Below are positions 1 to 6,054 of a stretch of 8,639 bases of DNA, one piece after another (position 1 is the stretch's first letter; every line of letters starts with the position of its first letter). A program made the translations under genes and the position numbers. The DNA comes from Chloroflexota bacterium (lineage in GTDB: Bacteria > Chloroflexota > Dehalococcoidia > DSTF01 > JACRBR01), in NCBI GenBank assembly GCA_025355835.1, contig JANXYW010000274.1:1-8639 (forward strand). Reading direction: 5' to 3'. The notes below the pieces were generated by a model that saw only the letters and a list, made by a program, of their open reading frames with translations, was not told the origin of the DNA and searched no databases.

Positions 1-1420
<1,420 letters not shown>

Positions 1421-1453
1421 CGCCCTCGCTCCCCCCTGGTTGGGCTCAGTGTA

Positions 1454-1468
1454 GGCGCGCGCCGCTTA
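1454..1468. repeat. 15-bp repeat GGCGCGCGCCGCTTA, copy 1
   Basis: An exact copy of this 15-mer lies at 4741-4755. It is half of an ideal palindrome, with GGCGCGCGCC as the self-complementary core. Both copies lie upstream of minus-strand genes (the kinase and the GHL15-like gene). Function unknown; it could be a dispersed REP-like element or a shared upstream site. Confidence 0.4.
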
Positions 1469-1591
1469 TGTCGCTAGCAACTGATGGGTTTACGAACGTG
1501 AGACCCCTCAATCGAGCTAAAGGCCACGCGGACACCTGGGTCCGTTCGTGCAACCGAGCAACCGTGCACGGCGATGCGTCGCACAATGACT

Positions 1592-1610
1592 GGGGTTGTT
1601 GCTGAAGGGG
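1592..1610 (+). repeat. Putative terminal inverted repeat of the IS remnant
   Basis: GGGGTTGTTGCTGAAGGGG lies 37-55 nt downstream of the transposase stop codon, where the end of such an element is expected. The opposite end is deleted, so it cannot be confirmed by pairing. A near-identical 16-mer (14 of 16 bases) occurs in direct orientation at 2106-2121, inside the transposase coding part and next to the breakpoint. Confidence 0.4.
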
Positions 1611-1646
1611 CTTACGAGCGACACGCTCATCGGGGCGGTGCAGGAA

Positions 1647-2123
1647 TCACGCCGCTGCGAAACTGGCGAAGGTTCCTTCTGAGGACTCGGGGTCGGGTGG
1701 TCCGCCCGCTTGGCCCGCTGCTCCGTACTTTACGAGCTTCTTCATATTCATCGCCGCCGCCGTAAGCCACACCTGGATCTGGACTTTCCATCTGCCGCGC
1801 CACTTCGCTCGCCTCAGGCCGTGCAATTCCTTCGCGATCCCAAACTGCGTTTCGATGTAGACCTGCCGCTGCCGATAGCGTTGTCTGCCTTCGTCGGTGT
1901 CGAGCCAGCGTTGTACATCGTCGATCAGGCCTCGGTCGAAGGACCTCCGGAGACCTCGTCGCTTTCCGGTGGGTGAGCACTCAGCGCGGAAGCGACAATC
2001 GGCGCAGACGCCGGGCGGTGCTTTGTACTCCGTCATGCGCTCACTGGGTCGGACGGACGCTGGCGTCAGCGTTTCTCTGGCGGCGCACGTGTACGTGTTC
2101 TCCCCGGGGTTGTAGGTGAAGTC
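1647..2123 (-). pseudogene. IS1182-family transposase, C-terminal fragment
   Basis: The longest ATG-initiated frame begins at 2036, but the family-like sequence continues upstream in the same frame to about 2123 (DFTYNPGENTYTC, then TLTPASVRPSER). No start is needed there: this is an internal part of a longer protein. Features seen are the YxC...CADC...C cysteine pattern of the zinc-knuckle-like insert, then RQRQVYIETQFGIAKELHGLRRAKWRG, the region holding the final catalytic Glu (ETQFG) of IS1182/DDE_Tnp_1_6 transposases. The C-terminal helix WLTAAAMNMKKLVKY is typical. About 158 codons remain of a family that is usually 450-550 aa, so the first two acidic catalytic residues are missing. It cannot transpose. 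Confidence 0.85.
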
Positions 2124-2736
2124 GCGGATGCTCCAGACGCCGGCTGGTCCTCGCTTGTTCGCCGAGCGGGCGCCTGGCTTCCAGCCCTACGACACGTTCA
2201 AATGCAGCGACGGCTGGGTCTATATCGGCGCGCTTGGCGGGGCGATCTACGACAGGATCCCGAAGTTCCTTGGTCTCGATCCAGTGGAGTACAGCTTTGA
2301 CGAATGTTCAAAGGACGTGGCGGCCGTCAACTCCGAGAAGGGGCGGGAATTCGACCGGCGGCTTCGTGAGTACTGCGCCGCACATACTGCCTTTGAGGTC
2401 GAAACGGCGCTAAACGAAGCGCAGATTGGTTGCGCACGCGTGTTCAACGTGCGGGATCAGTACAACGACGAACACTATGCGGCCCGCGACATGACCGTGC
2501 CGGTGCTCGATCGACAGTCGGGCGTGCCGATTCGCGTTTACGGCGTGGTGCCCAAGATGTCACTGACGCCGGGACGTATCTGGCGGGGCGCGCCCTCAAT
2601 CGGCGACGACACAACGGACATCCTGTCGACGATGCTGAACCTTTCGGAGGCCGAGATCGAAGGACTGTATGCGGACCGCGTCGTGCACCGCATCGAGCCA
2701 TTCACGGAGCCGCAGGTGCCCGCCGCCAATCCATAG
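2116..2736 (+). pseudogene. CaiB/BaiF CoA-transferase (L-carnitine CoA-transferase-like), C-terminal half
   Basis: The readable frame gives 206 codons ending at TAG 2734-2736. From QPYDTFKCSDGWVYIGALG onward it follows the C-terminal half of CaiB-type formyl-CoA/carnitine CoA-transferases: AQIGCARVFNVRDQY, then HYAARDMTVPV, then VPKMSLTPGRIWRGAPSIG, and an acidic terminal helix region. Family members are about 400 aa, and the catalytic Asp (Asp169 in E. coli CaiB) sits in the N-terminal half, which is absent here. No N-terminal half is found on the far side of the IS remnant either. The first codons (2116 to about 2150) overlap the IS junction and are probably not original. GTG 2116 has no ribosome site and is not convincing as a start. 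I infer a dead gene left by an insertion plus a deletion. Closeness to CaiB rather than other BaiF groups is by motif memory only. Confidence 0.82.
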
Positions 2737-2740
2737 CACT

Positions 2741-2800
2741 CCCGCCAGCAAGATTCGAATCTGCGACCATCGGACTGGAAACTCGGAGTCCGATGCCTAA
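2741..2800 (-). other. tRNA-like 3' half (degenerate relic)
   Basis: Read on the minus strand there is an anticodon-arm-like hairpin (CATCGGACT / AGTCCGATG, 2795-2768), a GGTC variable region, a T-arm-like segment GCAGATTCGAATCTTGC (2764-2748) with a TTCGAAT loop, and then a 7-nt acceptor-like strand TGGCGGG. This order and spacing match a tRNA 3' half. Against an intact gene: the anticodon-type loop is 14 nt instead of 7 when the 5-bp stem is used, one T-stem pair is A-C, no D-arm or 5' acceptor strand (CCCGCCA) precedes it, and there is no CCA. It could be a displaced att-site fragment from an old integration, or chance. Confidence 0.35.
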
Positions 2801-2810
2801 GTACGTCGCG

Positions 2811-2844
2811 CAATGTTCATTGCATGAACCGCAACAATTGCGGT
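2811..2844. repeat. Cluster of overlapping short palindromes
   Basis: Three inverted repeats overlap here: CAATG-TT-CATTG (2811-2822), GTTCA-TTGCA-TGAAC (2815-2829) and ACCGCAA-CAA-TTGCGGT (2828-2844, seven pairs with a 3-nt loop). The stretch is AT-richer than its surroundings. No T-tract follows, so it is not a clear terminator. It may be a protein-binding or recombination site, or debris downstream of the broken caiB. Confidence 0.45.
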
Positions 2845-3166
2845 GAACGACGTTCCGACTCCCGACGCCTTCGTTCCCCGACGGCTCCGGAGAACCGCGC
2901 TCCCTTGAGCGAGAGGCTCTCACGGTGATCCACGGATACCTAAGACGAGAGCCATCGAGAGTGACGCGCTCCGGCGAGTAGCGTCCGGCAACCGACCCGA
3001 CTCCGGCACGGTGCCAAGATGATGGGGCCGCCACGGCGGCAAACAGGCGAGTCGGCACCCCACCGGGTACCCCCCCCGCCCCAGCATCCTCTCTCGCCCA
3101 GTAGAGACACGCCTCTGTCAGCGCGGTGAGGGACAGCCGTAACAGGCAGCAAAGGGGAAGCCACCA
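2845..3166. other. Non-coding stretch, possible leader of the small gene pair
   Basis: No convincing gene is seen in about 320 bases. A minus-strand frame is open across most of it (from 3316 down to 2702), but it has no recognisable protein, overlaps the caiB end and opposes the better-supported 3167 gene. Visible features are a run of eight C at 3070-3077, a GCCGCC-AC-GGCGGC type palindrome near 3028-3041, and a duplicated TCCGGCA. The ribosome site for the 3167 gene (AAGGGGAA) is at its right end. No promoter could be assigned with confidence. Confidence 0.4.
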
Positions 3167-3418
3167 TTGACCGAGACCAGCTCGGGCGTCCTCACCCACA
3201 TCCGCGATACCGGCACCGTGGTGCAACTGGGCGTCAGCGTGGGCAGGGTGCTGCGCTGGCTGGCAGCGGACGGGAACCTCTACCGGCGCGCCGAAGCCGA
3301 CTTCGTGGCATCCCACCCCAACGCCCTATCGCTGCTGGGGGTCGCCATCACGTTTGAACAGAACCACTGGGGCGGGATGGAGTCCTTCTCGGTCATCACG
3401 CAGGAGCAGGCACCATGA
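3167..3418 (+). CDS. Small hypothetical protein, first gene of a coupled pair (83 aa)
   Basis: The start is TTG at 3167, chosen because AAGGGGAA lies 7 nt upstream with ideal spacing. The frame has a strong G/C bias at third codon positions, as expected for a real gene in GC-rich DNA. The protein (MTETSSGVLTHIRDTGTVVQ...) has no signal peptide and no membrane segment. It has a central stretch GVSVGRVLRWLAADGNLYRRAEADF that looks helical, then an ALSLLGVAITFEQ segment and an acidic/Gln-rich tail. I do not recognise the family. Its stop overlaps the next start as ATGA (3415-3418), so the two are probably translated from one message by coupling. It sits in a zone of mobile-element debris, so a plasmid, phage or integrated-element origin is plausible but unproven. 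Confidence 0.6.
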   Translation: MTETSSGVLTHIRDTGTVVQLGVSVGRVLRWLAADGNLYRRAEADFVASHPNALSLLGVAITFEQNHWGGMESFSVITQEQAP

Positions 3419-3660
3419 ACAACGACACGGGCCGAGCAGACCCCGTAGCCAGCACCCAACTCCCCAGTGCCCCGATGACACCCCGAGAGCGTGCAACCAT
3501 CAGAGGATGGGCGGTAGACCCACAGCTAACGTCCCCACCCATACACCTATGGTGCCAGTGCCCCTGCGGTGTCCGTCCGAGCACCACCATATGGTTGTCC
3601 TACGTCCAAGTTCGCGTGACGGACGCATCGTCGCTCTCTGAAGATAGCAGAACAAGCTAA
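3415..3660 (+). CDS. Small hypothetical protein with a CxCxC motif, second gene of a coupled pair (81 aa)
   Basis: The start is ATG at 3415, overlapping the previous stop in ATGA, with AGGAG (3402-3406) 8 nt upstream; overlap plus ribosome site is good evidence for real translation. The protein has a polar N-terminus, MTPRERATIRGWAVD (21-35), then HLWCQCPCGV with cysteines 47, 49 and 51, and a beta-looking tail TTIWLSYVQVRVTD. The cysteine cluster could bind a metal, but three cysteines in CxCxC are too few to claim a zinc finger. Third-position GC is lower than in its partner, so this is the less certain of the two. I do not recognise the family. A perfect hairpin follows 9 nt after the stop. 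Confidence 0.5.
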   Translation: MNNDTGRADPVASTQLPSAPMTPRERATIRGWAVDPQLTSPPIHLWCQCPCGVRPSTTIWLSYVQVRVTDASSLSEDSRTS

Positions 3661-3668
3661 AACGGTAG

Positions 3669-3688
3669 GGGCGGACGGCTGTCCGCCC
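3669..3688. terminator. Strong GC hairpin between convergent genes (possible terminator or REP-like repeat)
   Basis: GGGCGGAC-GGCT-GTCCGCCC forms an 8-bp perfect stem with a 4-nt loop. It lies 9 nt after the 3660 stop and about 40 nt from the stop of the convergent GHL15-like gene, so it could serve both. No T-run follows on either strand. The preceding GGTAG recalls GTAGGGGCG-type dispersed palindromes I know from Chloroflexota-like genomes, so it may instead be a copy of such a repeat. Confidence 0.5.
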
Positions 3689-3729
3689 AGTGTGGGCACA
3701 CAGCATCGAACAATCGTCGCCGAACGCCG

Positions 3730-4659
3730 CTACTGCGAAAGGATCACCAGACCGTCGACGTACCCGAGCAGCGGCGTCTGGTCACCGCCCGCCGACACGA
3801 AGATCTGCGTGTTCGGCGCGGAGTGCCGGATCGATCGTAGCAGGCCCGCCGTGTCGGCGAGCCATTCAGCGTCGGTGTACGGGCGATTCGTCGTCTTGTC
3901 GAGTGGGCTCGAAAGCAGCGTGCTCGCCGCGCACATCGATCCGGGTGCAGGGGCGCACGCCGTGGCGCCATCCAGTACGACGCCGTCGTAGCCGAGCTTG
4001 CCGAACTGCCGCGCCCAGCCGGCGATGTCGTTGCGGACGTCGATGCTCGACGGATCGAGCACGTAGCTCGGCATGCGATCCCACGGCGCGATTTCGCTGT
4101 ACGCCCGCACGAAGTCACCGCTGCCGTCGCGCAAGAACCACGATCCGTGCACGCCGTCGTCGGGCGCGACGTTGAAGATCGGACCATCGTTGTTTGTGAG
4201 CGCGCTCAGATAGCGCAGCACCCGCAACCGCGGATTCGCCGCCTTCATCGCGGCGATCTGCTCTGGGTTGAGCGCCGCACCGTCCGGCTGCCATCGCAGG
4301 TCGTCCAGGATCACGTCGTGCGCGCGTGCAATCGCCGCCAACTCGTCCGGCGTCGCATCGCGCTTCGGTGGATTACCGAAGCGATCTCGCATCGTCACGT
4401 CGAGCGGCCTGAAATCGAGCGCCTTAACGGGCAGCGCTGAGGCCTCGACGCGCGATGCTGGCGGGTCGCCCAGCGCGGCAGTCGCCGCCGGCGTAGGTGC
4501 CTCCACCCGCGGCGCTGCGGTGCCCGCACCCCTCCCATAGCTCGCCGTCTCGCCAGCGCGATCGTCAGACGGCAGCACGCGCGCCAACCCAACGATGCCG
4601 CCGCCAAATGCAACAGCCCCCGCAAGCACCAACAGCCACGAGACACGTGTGATCCGCAC
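3730..4659 (-). CDS. Membrane-anchored/secreted GHL15-like putative glycoside hydrolase (309 aa)
   Basis: The start is GTG at 4659; no good ribosome site is seen, but no alternative precedes the hydrophobic segment. Residues 7-29 form a signal peptide or anchor; 30-80 are an Ala/Pro/Gly-rich low-complexity linker. From 84 onward the pattern fits a TIM barrel of the hypothetical glycosyl hydrolase 15 / GH114-like type: AHDVILDDLRW (113-123), RLRVLRYLSAL (145-154), WFLRDG (174-179), YVLDPSSIDVRNDIAGWARQ (199-218), GYDGVVLDGA (223-232), QIFVSAGGD (285-293) and VDGLVILSQ (301-309). Asp225 and Asp230 are the likely active-site acids by analogy. The protein ends right after the sixth predicted strand, while a full barrel needs two more, so it may be C-terminally truncated. 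The likely role is extracellular polysaccharide processing; substrate unknown. No related neighbour is present. Confidence 0.75.
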   Translation of the reverse strand: MRITRVSWLLVLAGAVAFGGGIVGLARVLPSDDRAGETASYGRGAGTAAPRVEAPTPAATAALGDPPASRVEASALPVKALDFRPLDVTMRDRFGNPPKRDATPDELAAIARAHDVILDDLRWQPDGAALNPEQIAAMKAANPRLRVLRYLSALTNNDGPIFNVAPDDGVHGSWFLRDGSGDFVRAYSEIAPWDRMPSYVLDPSSIDVRNDIAGWARQFGKLGYDGVVLDGATACAPAPGSMCAASTLLSSPLDKTTNRPYTDAEWLADTAGLLRSIRHSAPNTQIFVSAGGDQTPLLGYVDGLVILSQ

Positions 4660-4740
4660 GTACAGGTATCGGCAACCTTACGGTCGGCGTAAGGGGATCA
4701 CCTAGGGGCAGTCGCTGACCTTCTGCAGCAATGGATGCGC

Positions 4741-4755
4741 GGCGCGCGCCGCTTA
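4741..4755. repeat. 15-bp repeat GGCGCGCGCCGCTTA, copy 2
   Basis: Exact match to 1454-1468, in the same orientation. It lies 80-100 nt upstream of the GHL15-like gene's GTG and just before the TTGAGC...TAGAAT region facing the other way. Confidence 0.4.
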
Positions 4756-4785
4756 GTGCCAAGGCTTGAGCCGTGGTTTCGGCGC

Positions 4786-4791
4786 TAGAAT
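4786..4791 (+). promoter_or_regulatory. Putative -10 box TAGAAT (leaderless start)
   Basis: TAGAAT lies 5 nt before the ATG at 4797, the distance expected when transcription begins at the start codon. TTGAGC occurs 14 nt upstream (4766-4771), too close for an ideal -35. The same arrangement is seen before the methyltransferase and the CoA-transferase. Confidence 0.35.
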
Positions 4792-4796
4792 GCGGC

Positions 4797-4910
4797 ATGG
4801 CGCCAAATGCGAAACTGATCGACGCGAATCTGGCGGGTGAGGACTACGTCCCGAACGTGCAGATGCTTCTCAAAGACATCAAGAATCGCCTCCATGCAGG
4901 GCGAACCAGA
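4797..4910 (+). pseudogene. Possible N-terminal relic of a DUF1016/YhcG-type PDDEXK nuclease
   Basis: From ATG 4797 the first 38 codons read MAPNAKLIDA..., and residues 17-38 (YVPNVQMLLKDIKNRLHAGRTR) resemble the opening helix of DUF1016_N nucleases, where Y..L..DIK.RI..A..RA is typical before VNREL. Here the resemblance stops at codon 38. The frame then runs through Pro/Ala-rich and repeat sequence to a stop at 5163-5165 without any nuclease core. There is no ribosome site, but there is a leaderless-type -10. I take it as a broken gene start; the family match is from memory and short, so a small unrelated ORF remains possible. Confidence 0.35.
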
Positions 4911-4971
4911 CTCCGCTACCCAATTCCAGTCCCGGCGCGAACGGCGGGCGTCTGTTGCGGGGGATACGGCG

Positions 4972-5000
4972 TTCACCACAGAGACACAGAGTCACAGAGG
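4972..5000 (+). repeat. CAGAGACA-type short tandem repeat
   Basis: After TTCACCA there are three degenerate 8-9 nt units: CAGAGACA, CAGAGTCA and CAGAGG. This ACCACAGAGACACAGAG-style sequence is a dispersed motif I know from many environmental bacterial genomes, often just upstream of GxxExxY-protein genes. No GxxExxY gene follows here. Confidence 0.6.
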
Positions 5001-5042
5001 TTAGAAGGGTGGCGGAATCGAGTGAGGTCCGGACACTCTTGC

Positions 5043-5086
5043 ACCCTTAGGTGCAGACCCTTAGGTGTTCTGCCGATGATTCGGCA
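5043..5086 (+). repeat. 11-bp direct repeat ACCCTTAGGTG (twice) and an adjoining hairpin
   Basis: ACCCTTAGGTG occurs at 5043-5053 and 5057-5067, spaced one and a half helical turns apart (14 nt); each copy contains CACC-CTTA-GGTG or near it. A perfect 6-bp stem TGCCGA-TGAT-TCGGCA follows at 5071-5086, ending on the A of the ATG at 5086. It could be an operator or a start-masking hairpin for the 66-aa ORF, or just debris. Confidence 0.45.
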
Positions 5087-5286
5087 TGCACTTCGGAACC
5101 GACCGCCGCCCCTCTCGCCATCCGCGCCAACAGCGCGAGCAGCGCGAGCAGCGGCAATCGTCTAGTACGAGCCGCTTCGCGCTGTATCTGCGGCAGGGCC
5201 GAGTGCCGTCGTTCGTACGAGATGATGATCCGCCGGCGCTGGCAGATGAGCTCGCCGCGTTACGTCGGCGGCAGGCGATGTTCTAG
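5086..5286 (+). CDS. Possible small protein, 66 aa, upstream of the methyltransferase
   Basis: The ATG at 5086 has no ribosome site and lies at the foot of a small hairpin. Residues 15-25 are a degenerate QQREQREQRQS repeat encoded by CAGCGCGAG units. Residues 29-66 (SRFALYLRQGRVPSFVRDDDP, then an ADELAALRRRQAMF helix) look like a real, charged small domain with good third-position GC. The TAG stop is 9 nt before the methyltransferase GTG, so it could be the first gene of a short operon, although the methyltransferase also has its own candidate -10. I do not recognise the family. The true start could be internal, or this may be the tail of a decayed gene. Confidence 0.42.
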   Translation: MHFGTDRRPSRHPRQQREQREQRQSSSTSRFALYLRQGRVPSFVRDDDPPALADELAALRRRQAMF

Positions 5287-5289
5287 ACT
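5284..5289 (+). promoter_or_regulatory. Putative -10 box TAGACT for the methyltransferase (leaderless start)
   Basis: TAGACT, followed by six bases (CTCACC), leads directly to the GTG at 5296. There is no Shine-Dalgarno sequence. The box overlaps the TAG stop of the preceding small ORF. Confidence 0.4.
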
Positions 5290-5295
5290 CTCACC

Positions 5296-5862
5296 GTGAC
5301 CCTCTACGACCAAATTGGCGTCGGCTACGCGCAGAACCGTCCGCCAGACCCGCGCTGGGAAGCGATTATTCATCGTGCGCTGGGCGACGCACGAACGATA
5401 CTCAACGTCGGCGCAGGCACCGGCTCGTACGAGCCGCGCGACCGCAGCGTCGTCGCGCTGGAGCCATCGCGGCGCATGATTGCCCAGCGATCGAACGCGA
5501 TCCCGGTCGTGCAGGGCGTCGCAGGCGCGTTGCCGTTTCCGGACGCTTCGTTCGATGTCGCACTCGCCGTGCTCACGGTGCACCACTGGCCGGACGCGGC
5601 AGCGGGACCGGCCGAGATGCAGCGCGTCGCCGCGCGGCAAGTCGTCGTGAGGTGGGAACCGGAAACGTTCGCGGAGCGATTCTGGCTGGTCCAGAAGTAT
5701 CTCCCTCCGGAACAGGCGGACGCGCTTGCCGCAGGACGGCGGATCGCCAGCCAGTTGCACGAGGTCGAGACCATCCCTCTGCCGGTACCGCACGACTGCA
5801 CCGATGGCGTCTTCGGCGCGTATTGGCGTCGGCCGGAAGCGTATCTGGATCCCGCGGTGTGA
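5296..5862 (+). CDS. Class I SAM-dependent methyltransferase, interrupted by an in-frame TGA (188 aa before the stop)
   Basis: GTG 5296 is chosen because MTLYDQIGVGYAQNRPPDPR is the usual family opening and a TAGACT box sits 6 nt upstream. SAM-binding motif I is NVGAGTGSYEP (37-47), the motif II acid is Glu56 in ALEPS, and ALPFPDASFDVALAVLTVHHW (79-98) is the following strand. FWLVQKYLP (129-137) is typical of the YdeM/UbiE-like group. The frame hits TGA at 5860-5862 after YLDPAV, where the family continues RA-I-S-x-LALxDP. The next 55 codons in the same frame keep that pattern (separate entry). A single C-to-T change (CGA Arg to TGA) explains everything. Without readthrough the product lacks its last quarter, and it is most simply a recent pseudogene. 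Substrate unknown. Confidence 0.85.
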   Translation: MTLYDQIGVGYAQNRPPDPRWEAIIHRALGDARTILNVGAGTGSYEPRDRSVVALEPSRRMIAQRSNAIPVVQGVAGALPFPDASFDVALAVLTVHHWPDAAAGPAEMQRVAARQVVVRWEPETFAERFWLVQKYLPPEQADALAAGRRIASQLHEVETIPLPVPHDCTDGVFGAYWRRPEAYLDPAV

Positions 5863-6030
5863 GCATCGATCTCGGGCCTCGCTCTCCAAGACCCAAGTGT
5901 GGTATTGCCGGCGATGGCGCGATTGGAGGCCGACATCCGCAGCGGCGCGTGGACGCGCCAGTACGCCGACCTGCTCGACCTCGAAGAGATCAACCTCGGC
6001 TATTGCGTGCTCATCGGAAAGAGTCCGTAG
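5863..6030 (+). pseudogene. C-terminal remainder of the methyltransferase after the in-frame TGA
   Basis: In the same frame as 5296-5862 and with no indel, 55 codons read ASISGLALQDPSVVLPAMAR and on through a LEADIRSGAWTRQYADLL helix to the end strand INLGYCVLIGKSP, stopping at TAG 6028-6030. This is the expected closing part of the methyltransferase (helix, W...Y...L..L, then a beta strand with LGY). The total would be 244 aa, normal for the family. Preservation of this part argues that the nonsense change is recent, is a sequencing error, or is read through. Confidence 0.75.
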
Positions 6031-6054
6031 CACCGCAACGACCGACGATTTCCA

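Larger units (their letters stand above)
1592..2130 (-). mobile_element. IS1182-type insertion sequence remnant, 5' part deleted
   Basis: The segment contains the 3' portion of a DDE transposase gene on the minus strand plus about 55 nt beyond its stop. The left tip, GGGGTTGTTGCTGAAGGGG (1592-1610), looks like an IS terminal inverted repeat. No matching inverted copy is found on the right: the element ends abruptly near 2121-2130, where a truncated caiB-like gene begins. The element therefore cannot be autonomous. The right boundary is uncertain by about 20 nt, because the transposase frame and the caiB frame can both be read through the junction. Confidence 0.7.

Noticed and set aside
2702..3316. 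204-codon minus-strand open frame
   Set aside because: No recognisable domain; it crosses the caiB end and opposes the better-supported 3167 gene, and its composition looks like chance openness.
3690..4187. Arg/Ser-rich open frames on both strands
   Set aside because: Shadows of the GHL15-like gene; low-complexity Arg-rich sequence with no motifs.
4766..4791. Classical -35/-10 promoter TTGAGC...TAGAAT
   Set aside because: The spacing is only 14 nt, so I keep just the -10 as support for a leaderless start.
4972..5000. CRISPR array
   Set aside because: Units are 8-9 nt with no spacers; it is a short degenerate tandem repeat.
5860..5862. Selenocysteine at the TGA
   Set aside because: The family has Arg at this position, not Cys, and nothing suggests a SECIS element; a nonsense mutation is simpler.
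5260..6033. 257-codon minus-strand open frame
   Set aside because: Antisense to the methyltransferase, whose SAM motifs lie on the plus strand.
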